Shown here: piece by piece, positions 17,248 to 25,026 of the stretch
Numbering within the stretch: position 1 is the stretch's first letter
How the letters are laid out: every line of letters starts with the position of its first letter
NCBI GenBank assembly: GCA_016342345.1
Contig: JAEINO010000034.1
Coordinates: 1 to 39,561 of the forward strand
Length of the DNA stretch: 39,561 nucleotides
DNA from: Pseudodesulfovibrio sp.
Lineage (GTDB): Bacteria > Desulfobacterota > Desulfovibrionia > Desulfovibrionales > Desulfovibrionaceae
Direction of reading: 5' to 3'
Program-made: the position numbers and the translations under genes
The notes under the pieces: model-generated
Told to the model about the DNA's origin: nothing
Database searches by the model: none
What the model saw: the letters and a program-made list of their open reading frames with translations, nothing else

Positions 17248-18675
17248 TTAATACCTGTAATGCTCGGGTTTGTACGGACCTTCGACATCCACGCCGATAT
17301 AATCGGCTTGTTCCTTGGTCAACCTCTCCAGATTGACACCAAGACGTGCCAAATGAAGGCGAGCAACCTCTTCGTCCAGTTTCTTGGGCAGGATCATGAC
17401 AGAAGGCTCATAGTCATTCTTGGCCAGGTCGAGCTGAGCCAGAACCTGATTGGTAAAGGAATTGGACATGACAAAACTGGGATGACCTGTGGCACAACCA
17501 AGGTTGACCAGACGGCCTTCAGCCAGCACGATCAGGGACTTGCCGGAAGGCAAGGTCCACTTGTCCACCTGAGGCTTGACCTCTTTCTTGATGCACTTGG
17601 GGTTATCCTCCAGGTGAGCCATTTCGATTTCGGAATCAAAATGTCCGATGTTGCAGAGAATGGCCTCGTCCTTCATGGCGTCCATGTGCTTGCCGGTAAC
17701 CACATGGTAGTTGCCGGTACATGTAACAATGATATCGCACTGGGGAGCAGCGTCTTCCATGGTGGTGACTTCATAGCCTTCCATAGCAGCCTGAAGTGCG
17801 CAGATAGGATCGATCTCGGTGACCAGCACACGAGCACCAAAACCGCGCATGGACTGAGCACAACCCTTGCCGACATCGCCATAACCGACCACACCCACGA
17901 TCTTTCCTGCAACCATGATATCAGTGGCGCGCTTGATGCCATCGGCCAAGGATTCACGGCAGCCGTAAAGATTGTCGAACTTGGACTTGGTCACGGAATC
18001 GTTGACATTGAAAGCCGGGAAAAGCAGTTCCCCCGAACGCTGCATCTCGTAGAGACGATGCACACCGGTGGTGGTTTCCTCGGACACGCCGCGCATGGCC
18101 TTGCCGATCCGTGTCCATTTCTGCGGGTCGGCTTTGACCGAAGCTTCCAGACGATTCATGATCATCTGGAATTCGAGAACGTCGTATTCCTTGTCGCACA
18201 AGCTGGGATCGGCCTCGACCTTGACACCCTGATGAATGAACAGAGTGGCATCACCACCATCGTCAACGATAAGGTCAGGACCGGAACCGTCGGGCCAGGT
18301 CAGGGCCTGCTCGGTGCACCACCAGTATTCATCAAGGGTCTCGCCTTTCCAGGCAAAAACCTTGGCCATACCGGAATCGGCAATGGCGGCAGCAGCGTGA
18401 TCCTGAGTGGAAAAAATGTTGCAGGAAGCCCAACGGATGTCTGCGCCCAGTTCATACAGGCACTTGATGAGCATGGCGGTCTGAATGGTCATGTGCAATG
18501 ACCCCATGACCTTGAAGCCCTTGAGAGGCTTTTCCTTGCCATATTTTTCGATAAGGGACATGAGCCCCGGCATCTCGCGCTCGGAAAGCTGCATTTCCAT
18601 GTGGCCCCATTCGGCCAGGGACATATCAGCGACTTTGTTGTCGCATTTCAAATCAACTGGTTTAACTTCAGACAT
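17248..18675 (-). CDS. ahcY: Adenosylhomocysteinase
   Basis: 475 residues, the long bacterial form. NAD-binding segment [20 protein letters not shown], plus [28 protein letters not shown] and the C-terminal KPEHYRY that closes the neighbouring active site. It splits S-adenosylhomocysteine to adenosine and homocysteine, recycling the product of SAM-dependent methylation. It lies 27 bases behind the SahR-like regulator and shares its operon, which makes SAH itself the probable signal. No SAH riboswitch is possible in the 27-base gap. Confidence 0.98.
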   Translation of the reverse strand: MSEVKPVDLKCDNKVADMSLAEWGHMEMQLSEREMPGLMSLIEKYGKEKPLKGFKVMGSLHMTIQTAMLIKCLYELGADIRWASCNIFSTQDHAAAAIADSGMAKVFAWKGETLDEYWWCTEQALTWPDGSGPDLIVDDGGDATLFIHQGVKVEADPSLCDKEYDVLEFQMIMNRLEASVKADPQKWTRIGKAMRGVSEETTTGVHRLYEMQRSGELLFPAFNVNDSVTKSKFDNLYGCRESLADGIKRATDIMVAGKIVGVVGYGDVGKGCAQSMRGFGARVLVTEIDPICALQAAMEGYEVTTMEDAAPQCDIIVTCTGNYHVVTGKHMDAMKDEAILCNIGHFDSEIEMAHLEDNPKCIKKEVKPQVDKWTLPSGKSLIVLAEGRLVNLGCATGHPSFVMSNSFTNQVLAQLDLAKNDYEPSVMILPKKLDEEVARLHLARLGVNLERLTKEQADYIGVDVEGPYKPEHYRY

Positions 18676-18702
18676 CTTTCCCTCCGTAGTAAGGATTGGT
18701 TT

Positions 18703-19614
18703 TTATTTTTTTTCAGCCTCATACAGGACAACGACAAGGCCCATATTGACAGGAAACTCCGTGACGCGACTGACTTCAAAACGCGCCTGCTCCAACCAGT
18801 CTATCATATTTTCCTTTGGAATGCCGAGACGACGATCTCCATACTCGCTCCGCATGACTTCATTGTCGTGCTGACCGAATTCGGCAATGATCAGACGCCC
18901 ACCGATCTTGAGTACACGTCCGGCCTCGCGGATGGCATCCATGGGACGGGCAAGATGATGCAAAACAAGCGATATGACCGTGCAATCAGCTTCCCAGTCA
19001 CGCAATGGCAGATGTGTCATCTCGCCAATACGAAGGCTCATGTTGGCATCATCGGAAAAACGTTCTTCGGCCAGCTCAAGCATCTTGGGAGAGTTGTCCA
19101 CGCCAATGACTACCTTGGAAGTCTTGGCAAGCACGGCCAGCATGTCACCCGGACCACACCCTATATCAGCCGCGCAATCGCATTCGGGCAGACGTTCCTT
19201 GATCTCGCGGCCAAGATCCAAATCGCCCAGGACCTCGGCAGTCATGCGATCCCAATCCGGCGCAATGGCATCAAAGAATTGACGAGTTGCTGCGGTCCGT
19301 TCACGAATGACCTTCTCTGCCCGATTACTATCACGCTTGAGTTCGGGATCTCCTTCAAGCAAAGAGACAATACCGTCAAGAAATGCCCGTCCAGGGCCTT
19401 CCTCACTGGCACGATAAAAAGCCCACAACCCTTCACGGCGAACATCGACCAATCCGAAATCGGAAAGGATCTTGAGATGACGCGAAATACGGGACTGCCC
19501 CATCTCCATAACCTGCACGATCTCGCCGACATTCAACTCGTAATCGAGAAGAACATTGACCAGCCGCGCTCTGGTTTCATCCGCCAACGCCTTGCAATAC
19601 TTTATTATTTCCAT
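18703..19614 (-). CDS. sahR: SahR-like ArsR regulator fused to a SAM methyltransferase domain
   Basis: 303 residues. Residues 1-90 are an ArsR winged helix (MEIIKYCKALADETRARLVN, VVQVMEMGQSRISRHLKIL type block, RREGLWAFYRA). Residues about 125-300 are a class I methyltransferase fold with CAADIGCGPGDMLAVLA and VVIGVDNSPKML. In Desulfovibrio such fusions are known as SahR, which senses S-adenosylhomocysteine and represses methionine-cycle genes. It sits upstream of ahcY and has a palindromic site just ahead of its start. No metal-binding cysteine pair of classical ArsR is seen, consistent with a small-molecule sensor. Confidence 0.9.
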   Translation of the reverse strand: MEIIKYCKALADETRARLVNVLLDYELNVGEIVQVMEMGQSRISRHLKILSDFGLVDVRREGLWAFYRASEEGPGRAFLDGIVSLLEGDPELKRDSNRAEKVIRERTAATRQFFDAIAPDWDRMTAEVLGDLDLGREIKERLPECDCAADIGCGPGDMLAVLAKTSKVVIGVDNSPKMLELAEERFSDDANMSLRIGEMTHLPLRDWEADCTVISLVLHHLARPMDAIREAGRVLKIGGRLIIAEFGQHDNEVMRSEYGDRRLGIPKENMIDWLEQARFEVSRVTEFPVNMGLVVVLYEAEKK

Positions 19615-19625
19615 GCGATTTGTCC

Positions 19626-19647
19626 TATATCAGGATATCTTGATATA
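19626..19647. promoter_or_regulatory. SahR operator (22-bp palindrome)
   Basis: TATATCA at 19626-19632 and TGATATA at 19641-19647 flank a palindromic core; over 22 bp only the 19633/19640 pair fails. It lies 12 bases ahead of the sahR start, so binding would block the sahR-ahcY promoter. It fits an ArsR-type site. Confidence 0.75.
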
Positions 19648-19740
19648 TTGTATTTTTGAGTGATAGCCGAAACAGGGGGCAAACGTCAAGCCGAGTAAAT
19701 GACACGTACACAATTATAACTCGAAACTCTTTGAATGCAA

Positions 19741-19776
19741 TTGACACCAAACGACAAATACTCCACATACTATAAT
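19741..19776 (+). promoter_or_regulatory. Possible promoter of the split membrane gene
   Basis: TTGACA at 19741-19746 and TATAAT at 19771-19776 are exact hexamers but 24 bases apart. CATACT at 19766-19771 (19-base spacing) is an alternative -10. It favours the start at 19825 over ATGs at 19735 and 19777. Confidence 0.35.
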
Positions 19777-19824
19777 ATGAGCAAACATCTATCGTCATCA
19801 CGCCAAAAGGGCAGGAGCAGGCGC

Positions 19825-20550
19825 ATGACAAGCATATTCAGACCAAAATCAAAGGTCTCCCAAAAATCCGCGACAGCTCGGGACGAGCACGTAGCAACGA
19901 CAAAAAATAAAACATGTCAAAACATTACCGGATTTCATAACTTCGATGAGATCGTCACTCCCTTCCCGGAACGCATAGGAAAGCACTACTACCGATGGTG
20001 GAGACTCATTGGTCTTCTTCTGCTGGCGGCCCGCATCGGCTCCATGGCTCTGTGCGATGAAGCTCTCACCAGATACCCGATCAACGTCATCTTCACTATC
20101 CTTCCAAGCACCCTAGCCATCCTGATCATCCTCATGTGGTCGTTAGCAATGGCCGGAAACCTCTACCCAACGGAAGACAACAACTCGATCCATCTGGACC
20201 AGATACGCAATAGTAAAATCATTGATTTTGGAAGAATGCACAGCCAGTGGGGGAACCAGTCACTCAACGCCACCATGGGATGGGCGCAGCTTCCTCTCGG
20301 CAAAGCCAGAAAACTATCAAAAGACAAACTGGAAGAAGACTTTTTCAAGGAATTGGAACAGCCCGTTTCGCCTCAAAATGGCACAGGCCAAACATCCGAA
20401 GATACACTTTTATCGCAGAAGAACACGAGCACTACACAAAAAAACACAATTTCAATTCAAAAAGACACGTCCAAAACTCAAGAAAACCCGACATCGACAA
20501 AAGAAAAAAAAATACCATTCTTGAAAAAACAACGACAACAAATGAATTAA
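19825..20550 (+). CDS. Membrane protein, N-terminal part (likely split gene)
   Basis: About 241 residues from ATG 19825, chosen because AGGAG lies seven bases upstream. After a basic N-terminus there are two membrane segments (WWRLIGLLLLAARIGSMAL and INVIFTILPSTLAILIILMW), then a soluble stretch ending in a Gln/Asn/Thr/Lys-rich linker. The frame ends at TAA 20548-20550. At 20503 GAA is followed by an A9 run (20504-20512); a -1 slip there enters the frame of the next gene, which has four more membrane segments and a matching polar linker. I think the two halves were one protein of about 460 residues. Family not recognised. Confidence 0.65.
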   Translation: MTSIFRPKSKVSQKSATARDEHVATTKNKTCQNITGFHNFDEIVTPFPERIGKHYYRWWRLIGLLLLAARIGSMALCDEALTRYPINVIFTILPSTLAILIILMWSLAMAGNLYPTEDNNSIHLDQIRNSKIIDFGRMHSQWGNQSLNATMGWAQLPLGKARKLSKDKLEEDFFKELEQPVSPQNGTGQTSEDTLLSQKNTSTTQKNTISIQKDTSKTQENPTSTKEKKIPFLKKQRQQMN

Positions 20551-20597
20551 AAACAACTATTCCAGAAAATGAACTCGGCTCAATATTGCTCGGCAAA

Positions 20598-21200
20598 ATG
20601 ATTGAATCCGTGAAATGGGACATCTCTCAATTCACGTACAAAATAACCATGACACTGGTTCTTTTCATGTCAGGAGCCATGTTCTGGTGCCTATACGGCA
20701 TCACGGCTCTCACATGGAGACTGGGACAACATCAGAATGTCAAAATCGACGTCTTCCCCCATCCCGTTGCCAGCATCAAGGCCGTCGGAAAATTCCTCGG
20801 CCTCATAGCCCTTATCAACGGCATCATCTATTCAATTGTCATGATCGGCATCATTATCTCAAGGCCGGACAACACGACACTCCTTATCGCATCCCTGTTC
20901 AGCCTGACAGTTGTAGCGGCATTCATCGTACCGCAGTACAACCTCCACATTCTCATGCTCAAAATCAAATATGAAAAGATATCGCCTCTTGCCGACCCCT
21001 TGGAAAAAGCTCTCACCAAGGCCAACTGCGAACCCACAAAAAGCAATATAGAAGCGGCCCCTTCCATACTCCAATTGCAACAGGCCCTCACGATTGCCAG
21101 CGAATGGCCGTTCGATCTCAAGGCTTTGCTGGCCATTGTCAGCAGCATAATCATCCCTCTCATGGTGGCAGCAATAGCTGTTTTCGAACAACTTCGCTGA
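20598..21200 (+). CDS. Membrane protein, C-terminal part (likely split gene)
   Basis: Open in the -1 frame from well before the first half stops (at least from 20247), so the start is uncertain; ATG 20598 is the first likely internal start but has no clear ribosome site. Four membrane segments follow: ITMTLVLFMSGAMFWCLYGI, LGLIALINGIIYSIVMIGII, LLIASLFSLTVVAAFIV and LLAIVSSIIIPLMVAAIAV. Between segments three and four is a charged loop (MLKIKYEKISPLADPLEKALTKA in blocks). Without a frameshift it may be untranslated. Compare with the first half at 19825. Confidence 0.55.
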   Translation: MIESVKWDISQFTYKITMTLVLFMSGAMFWCLYGITALTWRLGQHQNVKIDVFPHPVASIKAVGKFLGLIALINGIIYSIVMIGIIISRPDNTTLLIASLFSLTVVAAFIVPQYNLHILMLKIKYEKISPLADPLEKALTKANCEPTKSNIEAAPSILQLQQALTIASEWPFDLKALLAIVSSIIIPLMVAAIAVFEQLR

Positions 21201-21359
21201 ACCAGACCTTCCTTCTAACACCTCGAATAAAAGCCACACACAGGCACTCTTTCACCCTGCACAACAACCCGCAAACACAATAAGTCAGCCGTTTGCAAGA
21301 GGTGAACCTCCATGATATACGCTGATCCTCAAATTCTTAAAAATAATGAGGATGCATTC

Positions 21360-22160
21360 ATGAGTTCATTCGTTCGCAATTCAGCCATCATTCTGGCTCT
21401 TCTCCTTTTCACAGGCTGCGGCGCAGCCACACAGAACATTCCGGTCAGCACGGAACCAAGCGGCGCGATAGTCTATGTGGACGGCACGGAAACATGCACC
21501 ACACCATGCAACGCAACACTTGAAAAAACACAGGACCATATACTGACCATAAAAAAAGACGGATACAGACAGGCTGACGTGCCGATCGTCCGCAAGTATG
21601 ACACGACCGGCGTTGCCCGTGATGCAACCCAATCCGGCATGCGCTCATCCAGCATGGGATCAAACACCCAGGGAGCCATTGCCAACGCCCTCATGACCGC
21701 CGGAGCCAAGGAAGAACAGGGAACCGCCTATATCCTCACACCCAGTACCGTCACAGTGAAACTGGCCAAAAAAGGACAGACTGCCCCTCAGGCAGCAGGC
21801 CAGGATGGTCCGGTCTATATCACGAGCGATCAGCTGGCCCCCGAAGATCAAAAAGCCGTGATCAAGACAACAGAACCAACAACGCTGGGCAGTGCCGTAC
21901 AAGAAAATCCGGCAGAAGCCGCCGAGGCGCTGCTTGAAGCAGGAGCTGTTGCCGCCCCGACCGTACACACCGGCAAGGAATGGAAAAGCAGCCACTCATC
22001 CGAATCATACGGCAGCGATGGTTCCTACAACAAAACGACCAAGTCATCCGGCGTTTCCGTTGGTGCTTCCGTCAATCCCGTGGCCGCAGGCCTTGGCATC
22101 CTTCATCTGCTGGAAGACGCCAACAAGGACACCGAAGACAAAGCTCAGCCCGCCGAATAG
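21360..22160 (+). CDS. PEGA-domain lipoprotein (copy 1)
   Basis: 266 residues from ATG 21360, which directly precedes a lipoprotein signal (LLLFTGC); ATG 21312 would add an acidic stretch before the signal. After the lipid Cys the PEGA-like repeat is PVSTEPSGAIVYVDGTETCTTPC with the Cys pair, then ILTIKKDGYR. A variable middle and C-terminus rich in Gly/Ser follows, with ATQSGMRSS and AYILTPSTVTVKL. A shorter paralogue lies at 23366. Surface or periplasmic anchoring to peptidoglycan or polysaccharide is typical for PEGA proteins. Confidence 0.8.
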   Translation: MSSFVRNSAIILALLLFTGCGAATQNIPVSTEPSGAIVYVDGTETCTTPCNATLEKTQDHILTIKKDGYRQADVPIVRKYDTTGVARDATQSGMRSSSMGSNTQGAIANALMTAGAKEEQGTAYILTPSTVTVKLAKKGQTAPQAAGQDGPVYITSDQLAPEDQKAVIKTTEPTTLGSAVQENPAEAAEALLEAGAVAAPTVHTGKEWKSSHSSESYGSDGSYNKTTKSSGVSVGASVNPVAAGLGILHLLEDANKDTEDKAQPAE

Positions 22161-22192
22161 CAACTACAATTCACTGATAATACGACCACATG

Positions 22193-22248
22193 GGAGGGAG
22201 AACCAAGCGTTACTGAACAAAGAACGCAATGGATCTCCCTCCTTTTTT
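22193..22248 (+). terminator. Terminator with nested stems
   Basis: GGAGGGAGA at 22193-22201 pairs with TCTCCCTCC at 22234-22242, with an inner GCGTT/AACGC stem, then six T at 22243-22248. Confidence 0.8.
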
Positions 22249-22384
22249 ACGCACCAGGGGCATGATTAAACTCGATTCTGCTTGCCCACACATGTTGAAA
22301 TTGCAATAGTGGTATTGAATTCGCTATTTTTGCCGGTAAAAAAGAACCTGCACTTCTTCCATCCTGACCTCACAAGGAGAAACC

Positions 22385-23275
22385 ATGTTCAAGAAAATTC
22401 TTCTGGCAGCAACACCAAACATTAACAGACAAGCTGCTCCACACACGGCCTTTGAACTAGCCCGCAAACACGAATCAGAATTGGTCCTGTTCCATTCCCT
22501 GCCCATAGGCAAGGACGACTGGTGCTCTTTCGACGAAACCATTTCTTCGGAAAAACTCGTATCCACTGCCTCCTCGAAAATCGAAGCATTCTACGCCGAA
22601 GACCTCAAGGACATCCCTGTCTACTCCATCAAAGTGACAACCGGACCGGCCTATGAGCGCATCCTTAAGCTCATTCACGCCGAAGGTGTTGATCTGATCG
22701 TCATGGGCAACCACTCGGCTGGCATGACCCGCCCGGATCGCATGTGGGGTGTCGTTGACACCACCATCCGCAAGGTCTGCTCCAACGTTTTCTGCCCAGT
22801 TCTGGTCGTAACCAACAAACCCGAAAAACAGACTGACATCAAGCGCATTGTCATGGCCACGGACTTTTCCACCCCATCGGATTCCGCCCTATGCTATGCC
22901 GCGCAGGTAGCCCGGGAATACAAGGCCCACCTCACCATCTTCCATGTCCTGAACATCGGGCAGAGTTGCCCCAACCCGGAATATTACATGCAGGACATGA
23001 ATGTCTTCATTGACAAAGCCAAGAACAAAATGGAACGCAAATACGCAAAGGCACTTCAGGACATCGATCATTCCTTTGAATGTTGGGAAGGTATCCCCTA
23101 TACCGAGATTCTCAAGCAAGCCAGATGGAGCGAAGCCGACCTCCTGATAATGGCCCAGTATTCCTCCAGCCAGGAATCAACCAAACCATTCGTCGGCTCA
23201 ACGGTCATCCAGGTGGCCCTGTCCCCTGGCTGCCCTGTGCTCATCGTCAACTACCGCGCCAGGGTGTGCATGTAG
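22385..23275 (+). CDS. Tandem universal stress protein (UspA x2)
   Basis: 296 residues with two UspA-type domains, residues 1-145 and about 155-296. AAGGAG precedes the ATG. Domain 1 opens FKKILLAATPNINRQAAPH and keeps DLIVMGNHSAG-like ATP-site residues; domain 2 opens IKRIVMATDFSTPSDSAL and ends in ADLLIMAQYSSSQES, FVGSTVIQVALSPGCPVLIVN. The pseudo-dimer in one chain is common in deltaproteobacteria. A terminator follows before the second PEGA gene. Role in stress or energy response not further definable. Confidence 0.92.
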   Translation: MFKKILLAATPNINRQAAPHTAFELARKHESELVLFHSLPIGKDDWCSFDETISSEKLVSTASSKIEAFYAEDLKDIPVYSIKVTTGPAYERILKLIHAEGVDLIVMGNHSAGMTRPDRMWGVVDTTIRKVCSNVFCPVLVVTNKPEKQTDIKRIVMATDFSTPSDSALCYAAQVAREYKAHLTIFHVLNIGQSCPNPEYYMQDMNVFIDKAKNKMERKYAKALQDIDHSFECWEGIPYTEILKQARWSEADLLIMAQYSSSQESTKPFVGSTVIQVALSPGCPVLIVNYRARVCM

Positions 23276-23312
23276 CAAACTGTTGAAAACGTCCGAATGC
23301 TGCGCTAAAAGG

Positions 23313-23344
23313 CACCCTCGGCCAACACTTTCAGAGGGTGTTTT
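23313..23344 (+). terminator. Terminator after the Usp gene
   Basis: CACCCTC at 23313-23319 pairs with GAGGGTG at 23334-23340, followed by TTTT; the loop is 14 bases, so it is a modest terminator. Confidence 0.55.
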
Positions 23345-23365
23345 GCCGACAAATCAGGAGGCCTC

Positions 23366-23788
23366 ATGACCAGACATTTTCCACTTGCAGCACTGGGTAT
23401 CCTGTGTGTGCTCCTTCTGGCGGCCTGCGGAGTACCGAAGCAGAAGATACCTGTCAGCACAAATCCCATCGGAGCGACCATTTATGCCGATGGCAAAAAG
23501 ACTTGTACCAGCCCGTGCAGCGTGAGTTTCGACAAATTGAACGAGCACCTGATCACCATCGTCAAGGATGGCTACGCGCAGGAAGACATTATCATCAGTC
23601 GGAGGTTCATGCCGGACGAAGCCATCCGGGATGGTGCCATTTCCGGCATCCTCAAGGGCGGCAATTCCAAGGACGTGGCTGGCGAAGTCGCAAGGGAAGT
23701 GGACGAACAGGAGCGCACTGGCGAAGCCTACGAACTGGTCCCGACCATCGTCACCGTCACCTTGACACCAGAAGGTTCCGGGAACTAG
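23366..23788 (+). CDS. PEGA-domain lipoprotein (copy 2)
   Basis: 140 residues. Lipoprotein signal MTRHFPLAALGILCVLLLAAC with lipid Cys at residue 21. The PEGA-like block is PVSTNPIGATIYADGKKTCTSPC with the same Cys pair as copy 1, then ITIVKDGYAQEDI. It lacks the long Gly/Ser tail of copy 1 and ends in a TIVTVTLTPEG strand like copy 1's AYILTPSTVTVKL. AGGAGG precedes the ATG. The gene stops ten bases before the DUF721 gene, so they may share an mRNA. Confidence 0.8.
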   Translation: MTRHFPLAALGILCVLLLAACGVPKQKIPVSTNPIGATIYADGKKTCTSPCSVSFDKLNEHLITIVKDGYAQEDIIISRRFMPDEAIRDGAISGILKGGNSKDVAGEVAREVDEQERTGEAYELVPTIVTVTLTPEGSGN

Positions 23789-23797
23789 GAGCAGATC

Positions 23798-24286
23798 ATG
23801 GCACGCTATATAAGACGATACAGCCGCAGTGACCGCTCGTCCCGAACCAAACGGCTGGACTCGGCCCTGTCACCGTTCCTGAACAAACTGGACACAACGG
23901 GCGGATATGCCATGGTCAAGCTATGGCGAGCCTGGGACGACCTCATGGGCGAAATGGCACCATTGGCCCGTCCTCTCGGACACCGTGGCAGCAAACTCAT
24001 CCTGGCTGCCGAAGATCCCATGATCATGCAGGAGGCTCAATTCCTTGCTCCCATGATCCTGGACAAAATAAACTCTTTTTTAGGTGAAGAAGTCTTTGAC
24101 AAAGTGGTCTTTGAGCTGCTAAACGGCAGAGTTCCTTTGGACGGGAAAATTCCTACGGAACGCCCTGCCCCCAAACGGAAGCTGAAAAAGCCTAAAAGTT
24201 TAGGCAAGTTAAATAAAGAGCTGGACCCGGATTCCCCAGTGGGCAAGTGCTACCGGGCATATCAGCGCATGTTTACCGAAGAGTAA
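23798..24286 (+). CDS. DUF721 (DciA-like) protein
   Basis: 162 residues. The core KLWRAWDDLMGEMAPLARPLGHRGSKLILAAEDPMIMQEAQFL in parts is the DUF721 signature, the domain of DciA, which helps load the replicative helicase DnaB in bacteria lacking DnaC. A basic linker (PAPKRKLKKPKS) and an acidic C-terminus follow. The relation to DciA is by domain; a true DciA role here is inference. Confidence 0.85.
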   Translation: MARYIRRYSRSDRSSRTKRLDSALSPFLNKLDTTGGYAMVKLWRAWDDLMGEMAPLARPLGHRGSKLILAAEDPMIMQEAQFLAPMILDKINSFLGEEVFDKVVFELLNGRVPLDGKIPTERPAPKRKLKKPKSLGKLNKELDPDSPVGKCYRAYQRMFTEE

Positions 24287-24325
24287 GAATTATGCGCCCC
24301 TTGGGCCTTTTTAAGGAGTAGTATC

Positions 24326-24676
24326 ATGAGTGAAAAAGTAAAAGAAATTTCCTTTGACGAGTTGGGCTTGACCAAGCCGCTTGAAAAAATGACCCAAAAA
24401 GAGCTCCGCGCTCTTGTCGTTGCAAAGCTGCCGATGATCGTTGGCGCTTCCGGCAAGAACAAGGACGAGCTGGTTGGTGAAATCAAGGAAGCTTTCGGCA
24501 TCGTCGAAGAATCGACTGTTTCTCCCTACAAGAAGCAGATCTTCGAAATCAAAAAAGAGATCAGGACTCTTCGTGACGAAAAAGTTGCCACTGAGGACAA
24601 CACCCGCCGCGACCAGATGCGCCGTCGGATCAACAAATTAAAAAAGCGCACTCGTCAGCTCGCCAGAGCTGTTTAA
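24326..24676 (+). CDS. Small helical protein, unknown
   Basis: 116 residues, about a third charged. The first half has LTKPLEKMTQKELRALVVAKL, resembling a SAP/LEM-like helix-hairpin; the second half (YKKQIFEIKKEIRTLRDEK, DQMRRRINKLKKRTRQLARAV) is a long basic coiled coil. AAGGAG precedes the ATG. It lies upstream of the tRNA-Gln promoter. The composition suggests nucleic-acid binding; no family recognised. Confidence 0.75.
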   Translation: MSEKVKEISFDELGLTKPLEKMTQKELRALVVAKLPMIVGASGKNKDELVGEIKEAFGIVEESTVSPYKKQIFEIKKEIRTLRDEKVATEDNTRRDQMRRRINKLKKRTRQLARAV

Positions 24677-24694
24677 TATTTGCGCAAAAAGAAG

Positions 24695-24723
24695 TTGACA
24701 TAACGGGAACTAACGCTTAATTC
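24695..24723 (+). promoter_or_regulatory. Promoter of tRNA-Gln/tRNA-Glu
   Basis: TTGACA at 24695-24700 and TAATTC at 24718-24723 are 17 bases apart, 13 bases before the tRNA-Gln gene. Confidence 0.65.
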
Positions 24724-24736
24724 ATCTTCTCTCTAC

Positions 24737-24811
24737 AGGGCTGTCGTTCAATTGGCAGGACGGCGGATTCTGGTTCCGTTGATCAAGGTTCGAGTCCTTG
24801 CAGCCCTGCCA
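24737..24811 (+). tRNA. tRNA-Gln (anticodon CTG)
   Basis: Acceptor AGGGCTG pairs with CAGCCCT at 24801-24807, then G and encoded CCA. The anticodon stem GCGGA/TCCGT closes loop TTCTGGT, anticodon CTG. D and T arms are regular (GGTTCGAGTCC). Confidence 0.95.
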
Positions 24812-24812
24812 A

Positions 24813-24894
24813 ATGCGTCCCCATCGTCTAGCCTGGTCCAGGACGGCGGCCTTTCACGCCGTTAACAGGGGTTCAAATCCCCTTGGGGACGCCA
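24813..24894. repeat. Left 82-bp direct repeat (attL side)
   Basis: Identical over 82 bases to 34224-34305 and containing the complete tRNA-Glu gene plus four bases upstream. The identity breaks on both sides. Confidence 0.9.
24817..24894 (+). tRNA. tRNA-Glu (anticodon TTC), copy 1
   Basis: Acceptor GTCCCCA pairs with TGGGGAC, then G and CCA. Anticodon stem GCGGC/GCCGT closes CTTTCAC, anticodon TTC. It lies five bases after tRNA-Gln and shares its promoter. A second identical copy is at 34228-34305. Confidence 0.95.
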
Positions 24895-24903
24895 CGGAAT
24901 TAC

Positions 24904-24940
24904 AACGGGTTACATCGAAAGATGTAGCCCGTTTTCCTTT
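24904..24940 (+). terminator. Terminator after tRNA-Glu copy 1
   Basis: A 13-base stem (AACGGGTTACATC against GATGTAGCCCGTT, one T-G pair), loop GAAA, then a T-rich tail. It belongs to the island and replaces the tRNA terminator moved to the far end. Confidence 0.75.
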
Positions 24941-24942
24941 TG

Positions 24943-24978
24943 CGCGTAAAATATCGCGTAAAAAGATGTGAAAAAGCC
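24943..24978 (+). repeat. Left arm-type repeats for the integrase
   Basis: CGCGTAAAAT at 24943, CGCGTAAAAAGATGTG at 24955-24970 and a looser TGTGAAAAAG at 24967 form a 12-base period. The second unit matches 15 of 16 bases at 34133-34148 near the right end, in the same orientation and with the same 12-base spacing to its neighbour. Confidence 0.6.
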
Positions 24979-25005
24979 CCGGAAACCATGTGTCTCCGGG
25001 GCTTT
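24971..25005 (-). terminator. Integrase terminator
   Basis: AAAGCCCCGG at 24973-24982 pairs with CCGGGGCTTT at 24996-25005; on the minus strand it is followed by a T run, ending integrase transcription before the arm repeats. Confidence 0.8.
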
Positions 25006-25026
25006 GTTACAAGTGGTCTATTTCAG

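Noticed and set aside
18676-18702. SAH riboswitch ahead of ahcY
   Set aside because: Only 27 bases separate sahR and ahcY, too few for the riboswitch.
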